Assembly (NCBI GenBank): GCA_023313575.1
Contig: JAJTTP010000002.1
Span: 2,790,001 to 2,854,000 of the forward strand
From: Eutypella sp. D-1
Lineage: Eukaryota > Ascomycota > Sordariomycetes > Xylariales > Diatrypaceae
Direction of reading: 5' to 3'
DNA: 64,000 nucleotides
Position 1 is the stretch's first letter; each line of letters opens with the position of its first letter. Below are positions 1 through 13,262 of this stretch, in pieces. The notes beneath the pieces are model-generated. The model worked only from the letters and a program-made list of their open reading frames with translations. It had not been told where the DNA came from and ran no database searches. A program made the position numbers and the translations under genes.

Positions 1-672
1 AATGGACCTCATTATTCAGCCTTCCTGGCGCACACATGTATGACTGGATAGCTCGAACTGTCCAGGATAAGCTGGCTGACTAGTCAGGTGAAGTGCCCAT
101 AGTCATTTCTTAGTAGATTGTAATTAAATTTGAGTGAAGCATCTGCTTCTTTCGCTTCAATGTCGGTTCTCATCGGACTGGTTGTTCCTTGCCAAGCTCC
201 TGACTTGTCCTCTCGCGCCTTGTGCAATCGATGCAGTGATGATGGTGCTATCACTCTCCTTCCTCATTGAGAATCCTGCCCCGTCGTCACTCCCGTCCAA
301 GCCTGGACTACCATCACCACCACCACCACCACCATCGCTGTGTCACCCCATAAGGCATAGTATGAAATCGCCGAACTTGCTGGAGTCGTTGGCATCCTGT
401 TTGCAGATTCGCAATATCATGAATAGGCGGGAAGATCCGATGAACACCGAGGAACCACTGGAAATGATCTATACGCACCGCAATAGCACGCCACCTAAGG
501 AGAAGGGGTAAAGGGGATGGGAAGGCGGCAAGAAAGTCTATATAAAGAGTAGATAAGCCCTCCCTTTCGTTATGAAGTTCTCCCTCAGGATCATCGGAAA
601 CACCAGAGCTCCAAGTTCCCCTCCCATCGAAAGCCCCCCTCTGAATACCCTTGATATCGTATCATAGCAGCC
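1..672. other. Upstream region of the protease gene, no gene seen
   Basis: No coding region is supported here. A 125-codon open frame at 134-511 has no recognisable domain, a proline run and no coding-like base bias, so I do not call it. The only clear signal is the TATA box at 539-546 that serves the protease gene. Confidence 0.6.
539..546 (+). promoter_or_regulatory. TATA box of the subtilisin gene
   Basis: TATATAAA lies about 127 bases before the protease ATG at 673. The following stretch is pyrimidine-rich and purine/pyrimidine alternating, as in many fungal 5' leaders. A canonical TATA box fits a strongly regulated secreted-enzyme gene. Confidence 0.6.
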
Positions 673-2033
<1,361 letters not shown>

Positions 2034-3950
2034 TCAGGTGCGCCTGAGAAACGGAAGACTGTCTGGGCTAGGCTCGCTACTCGGACAGGACGAGCACAAG
2101 GGCAATCGGCCTATTCCGCATGTGTAAGGGAGAACGGGGATAGGATATGGGAATGTGGTGGCTTTGCATCGAGGGTTAACAACTCATGGGGGGCTCCATC
2201 CATCTTGTGTTTCTTAGATCATCATATGCTGCTCCGTTCCAGGAGCAGGACAAGTAGTATTCTGGAATGTCTAGAGAGCTTTGGTATACCCATGTCGGCT
2301 TTCGCTCTTCTTCTCTGTGATATGAACTCTCTGGTCTCTGTGCGCGATATCCCATTGCGATCGAAAGTAGAATCATTGACCCTTGGGGATATACTAGAGG
2401 CATATCCCAAAATAGGTCTATAAAGTCCCCTGACCTGATTGTGGGAAGGGAAAGGGGGGTTGGAAATACAGGGGATCCACGAGAGCCTCTCCACGTCGCC
2501 AAATCCTGCTTGCTCCTGTACCCCATACAATCAGCGCTACTTTGGGCAATATGTTGCACAGCAGGGCTCGTGCAAAATCCGACCAAATTGTTTCAAAGGG
2601 TGGCCATGTAATGGAGCGGTGCCGCCTATACCTTCGCTGAACCCCGCTACCGTAAAGCATCGGATAGTCAGTTCGTCACACATGTGATCCCGAGGCTCTG
2701 CGACGGCGCGAATAGCAAACATAGGCTTGTATCGTGCAGTGGGAAAGGCTCTCAATACCGCAATCAGAAATGGGGAAATCGGTGAGGCTGGGTGTCAGTT
2801 AGTTGCAGCGTTACGAGCTGCCGGTGTCATTGGCTAATTGCTATGTAGATAGTCAAGCCGGGCCCGGGAGGCCGCGAGTGAGTGAGTGGTGAGTTGAATG
2901 AGTAGATTTGAGCAAGTATTCATTCCCTGCCGGGCAACCTGGCGGCGAACATGGCTTGCGCTAACTGTAGGTTAACGTTGGTGTAGCCCCTCGTCTAGGC
3001 TGGACATCCTTGCCGGCGCCCTGTCCGCCAAGGCTGCCTGCGGCTGCGACTTGCGTCGATAAAGGGAGGTAGATGGTGCTGGCTGATCCCCCTCCAATGT
3101 CACCTCATTGTGAGAGCGTTGTCTAGAAATTGGAGTTCGTAAACTTCGAGTACCAATAAGAACTGTACTGAGATAAATGCAGTACTTGAACACAGACACG
3201 GGAATGCAAAGTAGAGGATTGCTTGGCCGCATAAGTCGATTATGTGTGGATGGTCAGGTCATATAAGCTACTATAGCGACGTAACCTGCTTTAAGATATA
3301 AAATAAGGGCCAGCTCGGTATAAGGCAGGCCTCTCCTTGCATTTCTTTTTTCCTATCGTGGATCTATATGGTAGAAATTGCAGCATACTTCGGGATGCAG
3401 GCAGTTCAGCCCACCATCCATGTGAAAGTAAGTACCTGCTCTTCCCCATCGACACCATCAGCCTCAGCCGGGCCCACCTCGGTGGTCTAGATCAATAGCA
3501 CATGGCAAACATGGTCCCTCTCTGCCTCTACCTACTTCGTGCAAGTAGATAGGATTGGGATGCGCTGGTACCCGTGTAGGTCGGGGGGGTACATGTGGCT
3601 GTAGGGTAGCTTACTCCGGGCGCGCGATGCAGTGCAATGCAGCCCGAGGAGTGCACGAAGGCTGGTTAGAGTTAGCTTCTGCAGGCGCCGTCGACAGGAG
3701 CTTGTTTTAAAGCTTCCCTTTGATCCCGATCCCGGGGTTCGGGTAGCTCATAATGCATCCATCTACTTAATGACATATCCCCCCGCCATCGCCCGCATTC
3801 ACTCAGGGACAGCTTTCCCATCCCCACCATTGCTTCTTAATACATAAAGTACCTCAAGCTGACTTCTCGTCGCTTATCTATCCCTCCTCGTGTTTGCCTC
3901 GTCGCCATTAGAATCCTTTGTCTCATCCTGTCTCTCGTGTTTTGTGCAGA
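2034..3950. other. Intergenic region, no gene seen
   Basis: About 1.9 kb between the two secreted-protein genes. Open frames here are short, overlap on both strands and show no domain or splice pattern. Nothing else stands out apart from an AT-rich stretch around 3240-3360. Confidence 0.6.
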
Positions 3951-4819
3951 ATGCTGTCCGCGGCCATGTTCCTCCTTGCGGCTGCTGCCGCCCCGCTGGT
4001 CTCGGGCCACTTCGGCATCACTTACCCGACATGGCGGGCCGACACGCTCTCCGACGAGGACAACAGTCCCTACAGTCAATGGACGTATCCATGTGAGTTT
4101 TGCCCACGTCATCGTGCGGAAGAGGCGTCCCCCCCTGCTTGCTCGGTCTTCGAAATCAGACTTTCGCTGACCCCCCCCCCCCCCAAAAAAAAGGCGCCGG
4201 CGCCTCCGCCTCCACTGCAGACAACCGGACGGACTGGCCGGTGACGGGGGGCGCGCTGGAGCTGGAGCTGCACCACCCGTGGACGTACCTGTTCGTGAAC
4301 CTGGGGCTGGGCGGCAACGTCTCGTCCAACTTCAACATCTCCCTGACGCCGCAGCTGCTCAATGTCACCGGCAAGGGGACCTTCTGTCTCCCCGCGCTCC
4401 CCGTCCCCGAAGGCGTGGCCCGCGATGGGCAGCCCGCCACCCTCCAGGTCGTCACTAGTGGCGACTCCGGCTCCGCGCTTTATAACGTGAGTTTTTTTGG
4501 TGGTCATTGTCTGCGTAGATGATCGCAGTGGCTTTTTCTTTTCTTTTTTTTCTTTTTGCTTTTTTTTCCTTCGGATGGAAATGTGAAATGTGGGTTCGCT
4601 AATGATATGGGATTGCAGTGCGCCGATATCACCTTCCGGGCGAACGCATCCACGCATCAATGCACCAACTCATCTGGTATCGTGGCGCAAATAGTCGACG
4701 AGGAAGAAACTGATTCTGCGGATAATGACGATAACGACACAAACACTGCCGCCGTTTCGACAGCTAGCAGCCTTCTATTAGGTGTTCTCGTGCTGGCGGT
4801 CATCTGCGCCACAGTATAA
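3951..4819 (+). CDS. Bim1/X325-type LPMO-like copper-binding protein, GPI-anchored
   Basis: Predicted cell-surface protein of the X325/Bim1 family, which resembles lytic polysaccharide monooxygenases but is linked to copper handling rather than polysaccharide oxidation. Exons 3951-4092, 4194-4486 and 4619-4819 join to 211 residues. The signal peptide (1-19) ends so that the mature protein starts with His20 (HFGITYP), the family's copper-brace histidine. WTYPC (Cys48) and LELELHHPWTY (His74/His75) follow the family pattern, and the Cys48 codon is rebuilt only by the splice. The C-terminus is an Asp/Asn/Thr-rich stretch followed by a hydrophobic tail, typical of a GPI signal. I chose the ATG at 3951; 3966 would also leave a signal peptide. 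Intron 1 is odd: 14 C then 8 A directly before its AG. AATAAA at 4862-4867 is a likely polyadenylation signal. Confidence 0.88.
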
Positions 4820-5457
4820 ATTTGGGGAGTGGGCGAGAAAACAGCTCGACCTAATCACGTAAATAAAAAGGGGCAGTGGTGGTGTCGGCGAGAGCTAAGG
4901 GGGGCGCGTTCCTGAAACCGAGTCATAAACTATCCATGACTCAGCTAGTGGAAGTTTCCCACTCGGTGGTGCATCACTATTTAGTCAGGGGCTACCTATG
5001 ACACACGAGTACCCGGGTATGATATGTCTTGGTATAGTAGAAACAATGTAGTCGCGCAAGGCTTAAGATCTTGTGCAAGCAGATGGAAATAATATGTGAG
5101 CGTAACGTAACTCGTGCAATTAAGATAAAACATATGTCGGGGTGGGGGAACGTCAAGGTGCGTGTCCAACTCATACACGTGGTCCTCCTGCCAGCCGATA
5201 TTCCCGTTTCCGCATATGCTGCGCTATGCCGCGGTTTCATGCATAAGACAATCAAGGAGGCAAACAAGAACTAGCGGCATGACGTTTATCGCTTTTTGGG
5301 TATCATATGAATAGAATATGTAAGTGATCAAACAAACAGATAAACCCCGATCCGATACATGCAAATGCCTTCCGTGATTTCATTTCGCATAAAAATAGCA
5401 CAGCGTTGAACAAATAACTCGTCCACTTTAAATAAACTTCAAGTCTTCTTTCCACTT
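4820..5457. other. Convergent 3' region between the Bim1-like and kinase genes
   Basis: Contains the 3' ends of two convergent genes. AATAAA at 4862 fits the plus-strand gene. I see no further gene, and the open frames near 5000-5270 are shadows of one another on both strands. Confidence 0.55.
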
Positions 5458-7320
5458 TCACTTCTTCGCCGCACCGCTGTCAGGGAAGAGTTCGCTCATG
5501 ACCCGCGCCATGGTAATGCGCTGGCCGGGATGGGGAATCAGCATCTGGGAGACAAGGGATTCGAGCTTGTCGCTGGGGTCAAGGCGCGCCTTGGCCTCGG
5601 CCACTTCGCCCAGCCACTCTTGCATCTGCGAGACAGCCGACCGGCCGACGCCGCCCCTATTGTCGCGGCGGCGGTGGTGCGGCTTTCGGTTGAGGTCCGC
5701 GATCTGCCAGTAAAGCTGCCGGGGGTGGCCCTGGCGGCCACGCGCGTCGGGGAATGCGATCTTGCGCAGCACGTACAACATGGTCACGCCGAGCGCCCAT
5801 ACGTCCGAGGCAGCGCCACGGGATCGCTGCCCAATAAACTCAGGCGGAACATAGTAGGGTGTTCCACCCGCAGTGGCCGGTTCTGAGGCGGGGGTTGAGA
5901 GCCCGAAGTCGCAGAGGACGGCGCCGCGGTCGCGCGAGTACAGGATGTTGGCTGGTTTTATGTCGTTGTGCGTTTTGTGCTTCCCGTGCACATAGCTCAG
6001 GGCGCTTGCAATGTTGCGTAGGATTCGTCCAGCGTCCTCGAGCGTGCCCCGGAACATGTCGCTCGCGTCATCGCGCCATACCCCCCGCGCCGCCAGGTCC
6101 TTGCCGTCCACGTGCTCCATGTATAGCGACAAGTATCGTGCGTCGCCACCATATAGCCGCACGATGGACTTGTGCTTCAAATCACCCTGGCTCTGGTACT
6201 CGCGTAGCCAGACAGACGCTTGCTGGATCACATCCCGATGTGCCTGTTGCGCGGGTCTAGCACTTGAGTTGGCCCTGCGCGTCTTGAGCACTTTGACTGT
6301 GATGAGGCCGTCTGGGACGCTCGAGTGTTCTGCCGTAAATACCGAGGAGGCGATCGTGCCCGCGATCTGGTCGCGTTTCGTCAGCTGGTACTGATCGATT
6401 TCGCATCCGCCGGGGATAACCGCCGTCTCATCATTCTGGATCTCGAGAAGCGCGTGGCCGTTGGGTATGGCAACCTCTTTCGTCTTAGCGGCGTTGGGGA
6501 AAGGGAAAACCAGCGATTCGTCTTTCGGCCCCAGGAAGATGATGACCCCATCCTTCTTTTTCTCCTCTAGCGTCTCCGTTCGGAGTTTCTTCACGCTGCT
6601 ATCCGCATACCCGTCGTCCTCATCGGGCGACAGCGAGCGCTTCATAGACGAATTAAGTACATCATTGCTAACGGCCATGGAAGAGTCCGGGCTGTCGTTG
6701 GTGACCCTAAGAGTAGCGGGCCATTTCTCCAGAATTCTGAAGTCAATGACTGGAGTGCCGAATACGCCAATCCTCCAGGTACCTGGGAGTAACTCCTTGG
6801 TGTTCCCGGGTACTATGTCCTGATCGGAGTCAACGCCAGGCGAGTCCGGTAGGTGGGATATCCTCGCAAGCGTGATGGCGACGTCGGATTTGTTGTAGAG
6901 GATGAGACTATCGCTAGTCGGGTCGTAATACAATTCACACCATACAGGTGGACGGATCTCATCCTCTCCGTGTTCCCCGGGAATTCTGATAGAGAAGTTG
7001 ATGTCCTTGGAGGTTTGAGTCACGGCCAGAACCCTAGTTCTCGGCTGCTCCGCATTGGCCACCTCGGCGCGCAATGCGAGCCACTGGCAGTTATCGTTTC
7101 CTGGGCTCACTGAGCGACTCCGGGTGAGAGGGCGTACTAATATCCGTATGCCTTGCTTATGGTGGTCTTCTTCGATGACGAGATCATCCAATGGTACGGT
7201 ATCATGGTGAGCCTCGTCGATGTCTTCTACATGAATGGATCTGTGGAGCCTTAAGAGCTCCTCGGCCGTGTAAGGCTCCGTCCTCTCCTCGGAGGGGTAG
7301 ACCTCGGCGGCCGAAGCCAT
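5458..7320 (-). CDS. Protein kinase-domain protein, non-RD type
   Basis: Intronless, 620 residues from the ATG at 7320 (MASAAEV). The frame stays open to 7392, but only a GTG is available there. The first ~300 residues hold a beta-rich region of unknown function (WCELYYDPTSDSLILYNKSD near 127-146) and a charged linker. The kinase domain spans roughly 310-617. Visible are the beta3 lysine Lys343 (LITVKVLK), a catalytic loop HNDIKPANIL with His451, Asn452, Asp453, Lys455 and Asn458, CDFG with Asp471, and VPPEF replacing APE. The HRD arginine is replaced by Asn, making it a non-RD kinase, and no normal GxGxxG loop is seen. The catalytic Asp, Lys and DFG are kept, so activity is plausible. Substrate and pathway are unknown. 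The base composition is gene-like throughout. Confidence 0.88.
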   Translation of the reverse strand: MASAAEVYPSEERTEPYTAEELLRLHRSIHVEDIDEAHHDTVPLDDLVIEEDHHKQGIRILVRPLTRSRSVSPGNDNCQWLALRAEVANAEQPRTRVLAVTQTSKDINFSIRIPGEHGEDEIRPPVWCELYYDPTSDSLILYNKSDVAITLARISHLPDSPGVDSDQDIVPGNTKELLPGTWRIGVFGTPVIDFRILEKWPATLRVTNDSPDSSMAVSNDVLNSSMKRSLSPDEDDGYADSSVKKLRTETLEEKKKDGVIIFLGPKDESLVFPFPNAAKTKEVAIPNGHALLEIQNDETAVIPGGCEIDQYQLTKRDQIAGTIASSVFTAEHSSVPDGLITVKVLKTRRANSSARPAQQAHRDVIQQASVWLREYQSQGDLKHKSIVRLYGGDARYLSLYMEHVDGKDLAARGVWRDDASDMFRGTLEDAGRILRNIASALSYVHGKHKTHNDIKPANILYSRDRGAVLCDFGLSTPASEPATAGGTPYYVPPEFIGQRSRGAASDVWALGVTMLYVLRKIAFPDARGRQGHPRQLYWQIADLNRKPHHRRRDNRGGVGRSAVSQMQEWLGEVAEAKARLDPSDKLESLVSQMLIPHPGQRITMARVMSELFPDSGAAKK

Positions 7321-10300
7321 GGAGAAAATTGAAACGTTCAAAGTGTATGTTATATCTCTATCACTGAAAAGCAAGGCAGACTCGCAGCGCACATGTAGGA
7401 TATAGGAATCGCAACGAGGAAGATTATAAGGAAAGGAAGAAAAGAAACAAGTTAAGATCTGACTTTCCTAAGGTGAGGAGAGAGGCGTAAGAATCCTTAC
7501 GAATATACTTCAAGGTACCATTTTTAGTAGGCAGTCAAACAAAGAGGGGGACAGAGATGTGGAAAGAATACGAAACGAAACGTCAGATGTTGCATCAACG
7601 CTGGACAATAAAATGAGATGCTGGTGAGACCCGGTGCTAAGGGGGAGTCCTTGGGACCTATCTTTTTGAACCAGAAAACCTGAGCTCCAAAGACGAAGGA
7701 GTCATGGAAGCGATCAGAAGCGGACGCTGGCTATGGACTGTAAGTACGGCTGACCTGCGGGATGCAGTGGTCGGCCCCCAATTGCCAGGCCTCCGGGGTC
7801 TTGTCTCTCAGAAATGCTGCGGGTGCCTATTTTTGAGGCTGATTTGGTGCGCGGGACTACCTTCACGGTGCTGTAGGCGGGAGTTTTGTAGTCTCATTAC
7901 AGTGTCACATGATCAAAGTGAGACTGTGTTGTTCTGACCCAGCAGAAGAACTGAGAGAAACCGAATCTGCCCGTCTATTCGGGGTGTCAAGTGATTTTTA
8001 CATCTGACCCTCGACCGTCCCAGGTGTCAGCAAGGACTGTCAGGGTAAGGTATCCGCCTGCCGCACCGGTGAGTGCCGGGGTCAACGGGGATTTTGCGTG
8101 GCTCAGCATCGGGCAGTGCGGCAGTGGAGCAAGTTTACAGCAACTCATTTTACTACTACAAGATGGTCAGTAAAGTGAGTAGGAAAATAATAATAAGATG
8201 CGTGAAACCTATGGACAGAACTAGCTAGATAGGATAGGGTTGGTAAAAGGTAGGCGAACCGGCGAAAAGCCTTGAGGAATGGGCAAGAACGGGCAAGAAC
8301 ATGGCAGGATACGCAGGGAAGAAATGATGAGCGATGACGGCTCTGGTTGCCTTGTCAGCATGATCAAAAGTGGCTTCCGCACGCGAACTCATAGTAAGCT
8401 CGTGATCGACGAGATTGGTTGAAAAGGGTTTAAACACGCCTGTTGTGACGTCCACCCTGTTCTCTCGTTGGCTGGAGGGACCCGCTGATGTAACCAAATT
8501 CTGACAAGTCTGACACTGCCTGCGTCGCCCGGCTCCTTTTTATCCTCCTAAGCCTCGCTGTCATTCGTTGGAGTTGATGCAGAGGGCCGATAACCCAGTC
8601 GGTAGGCCCGGCTGGACGTCTTCTTTTAGAACACAGGTAGGAGTGGGATTTTGTCCCATTGGCAGCTGATGAGGGGTTGGATCAAACTCGGATGCAGGAC
8701 GACGAAGCCTTTACAGGGGTTTGAATGATAGCAACACACCGATGGAAAATTCTGTTCTGCACACGCCCTTTCATCCTTCACGGGCAGAATGAAAGTTGTG
8801 GGGGCTGGCAAGCTGGCATGCGGGTTCCGAACCATCCCAGGGCACGGCACGAGTTTTGTTCCAACATTCCATGCGAACTTACGAGGTCATCCAATAGGAT
8901 AGCAGGATATGAGTACACGATAACAGAATATATGCACGGAGGCCGGGGGGCAATGTCCGTACCTACCAAGGTACAGTAGACCTATGTAGGTATGTATAGG
9001 AACAATTGCGCTTCGAAAAGCCCCAAGACCGCTATGTGTTATATTGTATAACTTAGCATGTCACCATGTCAACCCAACATATCAACATGAAGTTACTCAG
9101 GCCATGATGGGGGAAGTCATCGCGAGTTCCTTATGAGTCTCAAATGAGTCCTCATGAACGTGAATGATGTTAGAATGAAGCTAAAGCCCTGTCATACCAA
9201 CCGATGGACCAACCAGAAAGGCAGGTAGGCAAGCAGGCAAGTGGAACTGACCGGGTTGACAAGAAGGGTAGGTAAGGAAGGGCAAGGAAGGTTGCATTCC
9301 GTCTGCGTGCGGTATGTATGCCTCAGTCTCAGTATGTACGCGTGCTAACAAGGAAGGAATGGGGGGGTGTATATATAGATCTTAAGGCGCCACAAGATAA
9401 TTGATTGGATAGGGTAAGTTTAGGTGGAGACTTGTCCTACCGATCTTATTCGAATGCATACAAGGGTCATACAAATGAGATCAAATAGTGGATCATCAGT
9501 GGGGCCCCCATCAGGCAGTTGAGGCCTTATTGTCTCGATTTATGGAAATGAGGCCAGACTGGAAGAGTTCGGGGGCCAAGGGGGCAAGAGGGAGGGGGGC
9601 GAATAGTATCCCCAGTGCCACCCAACTCTATTTGGCTCCCAAAAATCCCGGTCTATTTGTCTGTTTTCTCTCTTTTCGACTTTTCAATGTATAGGATGGC
9701 AACAGAGTAAAGGGAAAACTGAAGAACAAACCAGCAACACAACGTGCGATACGTACAAAACGTTCGGCCTCCCGTACAATCAACCTGTTCACCATTTTAA
9801 CCACTGCAAGTTCATTGTTTCTTTGACGCCGCTGTTAATAAGTCACGGTACTTAATAACAACGACACCAACGAAACCTTTTTGCAAAAAAGAAGAAGAAA
9901 AAATAATCCAAAATGAGTTCAACATACTAAAAAAAACCCCCAGACCGTAGATGGCTTTGAGACCCGAAAGAGCACCTGACGAGACCAGACGAGAACACGA
10001 TACCCACACCTATTTCTATTTTCGAAACATTTCTTCTTCCTCAACTGATACTTGTACACAATCGATTTCTGGTTTTATGATTTTCAGCGCAGGCGTTACG
10101 GTATAGGTTAAGCGATACCCAGGTAAAGTACCTACTTGGGATAGGCACAGGCCAGATCAGGTCAGGTACAGGTACGGACGGTTACGGTACAGGACAGGTT
10201 CGGGGACAGGTTCGGGGACAGGTTCGGGGACAGGTTCGGGCAATAAGGGCATAGGGCGTCAAAGTGAAGGCAGGGCAGGGCGCAAGCAGTTGAGACGACA

Positions 10301-10371
10301 AGACGACTCAACGACACCCCACACGCCAAAGGCAAGCAGAGCAAGCTTTAGCAGCACCGGTTTAGCATAGA
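7321..10371. other. Long divergent intergenic region, no gene seen
   Basis: About 3 kb between the divergent kinase gene and the acidic-protein gene. Open frames are all under 95 codons, without domains, and often open on both strands. Around 9180-9310 there are purine-rich GGCAAG/GGTAGG-type imperfect repeats. The tandem repeat at 10194-10240 lies at the right end. It may simply hold two promoters and their 5' leaders. Confidence 0.55.
10194..10240 (+). repeat. 12-bp tandem repeat, four copies
   Basis: ACAGGTTCGGGG is repeated three times exactly (10194-10205, 10206-10217, 10218-10229), with a fourth copy lacking only the last G (10230-10240). It ends about 130 bases before the ATG at 10372, so it lies in the promoter or 5' leader of that gene. 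Confidence 0.9.
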
Positions 10372-11481
10372 ATGGATGACGACCCCGGTTTGCAATGGCC
10401 TGCTTGGAAGTTTGGAATGAAGAGGGAAGACATCTTCACCACACTCCACGACCGCTATAACACCATTTCTTCCTCTATACAAGACCCTGAGGCCTTTCAC
10501 CACGACGTTTACGAGATCTCCCATGTCGCTTCGAGTCCCGATGAGTTTCACCGTCTTCTCTCCGACCGCAAGGAGCAGCGCATACATGAGCTAAACAGTA
10601 CCTTGGAATCCGCCTCATTCGAGATCATCGCCAATCCTTCTCTTATCGGCACTGAACAGTGGCAATTAGCCGTTCAGCTCTTTCGAACGAGGTCGCTCGA
10701 TTCCCTCGTGAGGTACTTCGCATCGTATCTTCCCGACGATCACCACTGGTACAACCCCCAGAGCCAGGCATCGTCATCTGATGCCGATACTAGAGATGAC
10801 CCATCTCGTTCTACATCCATTCCTGCAAGCCACTTCCCCCCGTCTCCCAGATCGATGACGATGTGCTCGGATGAATCTACCGCTGTCTCCCCCACCGACG
10901 ACGATACTCACCACGACTACTCGCTTCGCACATACACGCCAGCTCGTACTTCCTCTTTCTCGGAACCCGAGACTGACTTCTTGGCATTTTCCGGCATCCT
11001 GTCGCATGTTCACGATGACGAGACTTCACAATCAGCTGGTCCCGATACTCCGATTACTTCAGAGTCTGATTTTTCGGAGACTCAGTCGTTATCAGACTAC
11101 GATTCCAAGGATGAAATGCACGATGAGTTCATCACGCGTACAGAACGTGAAGGTGATGAGGAGGAGGCTAAGGAGACTGAGGAGGACAGAATGGCGTCGG
11201 ATACCCCCACCCCAAGAAACGACGCCCCCACCGATTCTTACGTCGATGCGAAGTCAACATCGAGGAAGCATGACCGTTCATGCTCACTACATAGCCATGT
11301 ACTGCAGGAGTACGTACGGGCGTCGTCGAGAAGACAACGTCGCGATGGAAGCCCGGGAGTGTCGGCGATGCGGAGGAGGAGCCCAGAAGTTGGACGCGTG
11401 CAGAAGCCCTCGACGGACCTTACGCGCCCCCGACCAAAAGGCCTTGTACATATATCGCGATTACACAGTAGATACCCGTAG
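10372..11481 (+). CDS. Uncharacterised acidic, mostly disordered protein
   Basis: One open frame of 369 residues, no intron needed. I recognise no domain. Residues 1-125 look folded and helical, with regular hydrophobic spacing (for example QWQLAVQLFRTRSLDSLVRYFASYL near 103-127). Residues ~130-290 are rich in Ser, Thr, Asp and Glu and probably disordered, with an acidic run EGDEEEAKETEEDR. The last ~60 residues are basic (RRQRRDGS, MRRRSPE). A folded head, an acidic middle and a basic tail suggest a scaffold or regulatory nuclear/cytosolic protein, but that is inference only. The consistent codon bias over the whole frame and the absence of stops support a real gene. The start is the first ATG after the tandem repeat. 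Confidence 0.75.
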   Translation: MDDDPGLQWPAWKFGMKREDIFTTLHDRYNTISSSIQDPEAFHHDVYEISHVASSPDEFHRLLSDRKEQRIHELNSTLESASFEIIANPSLIGTEQWQLAVQLFRTRSLDSLVRYFASYLPDDHHWYNPQSQASSSDADTRDDPSRSTSIPASHFPPSPRSMTMCSDESTAVSPTDDDTHHDYSLRTYTPARTSSFSEPETDFLAFSGILSHVHDDETSQSAGPDTPITSESDFSETQSLSDYDSKDEMHDEFITRTEREGDEEEAKETEEDRMASDTPTPRNDAPTDSYVDAKSTSRKHDRSCSLHSHVLQEYVRASSRRQRRDGSPGVSAMRRRSPEVGRVQKPSTDLTRPRPKGLVHISRLHSRYP

Positions 11482-13262
11482 TTTGCGAATTCTTTTCAGT
11501 TTTTTCTTCTTCATTACTACTTTTTTTCTCCCTGGAGTTCTTCGTTGGCCTTTGCTCTTGATAAATCTTTTCTTATTGCTTTCTCGATCGACCCTGCGTC
11601 GTCGTAACGCTCTCACGATGCAAACTCGAGCTTTGCCGTTTGCGTACTCGCACCTCAGCCACGTTTATCTGGGCACTGAAGCGCCACGACGAAGCTGTGC
11701 ATATAGATTCCACCATGGGGACATCAGTGATACTTGAATGCCTGGCCCCCAATGTATGCCGATTGACTGACGTATAACTTTAGGCCCACGCATCCCGCAA
11801 ACTTGGACCTGTGCAAGTCCAGCCTCTTATCTAAATATAATCGATATGTCTAATAAGTATCATTCACCATTCTATTCTGCCTTATCCGATCCAGCGTGCA
11901 CGCTCACAATTAACTGACTACACATCTGCTAGCTAGATACCCATGGATATGTATGTATGTATCCTCTTATAAACAAACAAGCGTACGGTGCATTGTGAGT
12001 ACATATATAACTGGTAGTAGATATGGAGTAAAAGTTGCCTTTTGCGGCTGCCAGCAGCATTTGTCATCGCTGGTCTCGCCGGGGCCTCGAGGTAAGAACC
12101 AAAGCATCAATCGTGTGATATTAGGTCATGTGTTCGATTCTTCGGAATTCCGAACCACCCCTGACCATATTATTAAGACAATACCCCCCCGTACATACTT
12201 AGGTGGATGTTACCTGTTGGGGATAAACGGGGCGGGGGGCTGTTGGTCCCGTTTGCATCGCATATCGCATGTCAGATGGGTAAGCAAGGCTGGAGGATAC
12301 CCTCATAGATGGTAGGGATGTAACAATGCCCGTAGATCGGCTAGATACCACTTGCTCCTCGTGTATATATGTATACTATGTAGAAATGGGAGAATATGCT
12401 GTCTGTTTAAGACCCACGCTCAGTGGTATGTATAAATGGTCAAAAGTTACTGTAGACTTCAGCTACCAAGGACCGGACCGATCCCGGGGAAGCGCGCGGG
12501 AAGGCAAAGGCGTCCGGGCGGAGGAAAAAAGGACTATATTAGGTAGGGTCTTTGTATTCGAGATGGCATATCTGTGTGCACTCCGTCGAACCCCCCCGTA
12601 GCTCTCTACCTATCTACACCGTAACCTCCAGGCTTAAAGTATAATCTCAATTAGACGACCTAGCGCTCCTCCTCCTTCGCCCTTACTATTAACTAGGTAG
12701 GTAGTATTGCGGCTCAGTTTCATAAAATGTTGCGACTTAGTTCGCTAAGAACGCGCAATAGAGGGAAGGGTGGAGGCGGATTATTAATTACGATTCAAAA
12801 TCATGACAAAAACATTGGGACAGCTTCCTAATCACAAGTAACTTCCGCCTTTATCCCCCCCGCATTGGACTAAGTACCATACTTACCAGCAGTATGGTAG
12901 CTAGTGATGTGCCCAGCTCCTGGGTTAGCGCAACCGCGATATTCGGGAAGTTCCAGGAGAGCATTATATATATATGTACAGATTCTAGACGATGATGTCG
13001 GGCCCGAGAAGGCAAAATTACCTAGATATATAAGTATGAGCTAAGTTTATATCCCTACGTGCTTCAAGTTCCACGAGTCAGACAAGTAAACCCCGCCCTC
13101 TGTTATACCAAGTATCGCAATATTTCAGATAATCTTCTCCCGATCCTCTGTGACCCGACTCTACTCAATTATTTTATTGTCTTGTGTGAAAGTCATACTC
13201 ACCCCTACGGAACTAAATCGCACCGCCCGTCATTTCCACGTTTTTTCTATCTGCTTTTCAAC
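11482..13262. other. Intergenic region, no gene seen
   Basis: About 1.8 kb. It probably holds the 3' UTR of the acidic-protein gene, including T-rich stretches at 11495-11530, and the promoter of the GST gene. It is AT-richer than the genes, with TA-rich runs (12964-12974, 13021-13032). No open frame has domain support. Confidence 0.55.

Noticed and set aside
134..511. 125-codon open frame before the protease
   Set aside because: No domain, no coding bias, proline run from a CCA microsatellite; a chance frame.
7321..7392. 24-residue extension of the kinase
   Set aside because: It would start with GTG; the ATG at 7320 is the first usable start.
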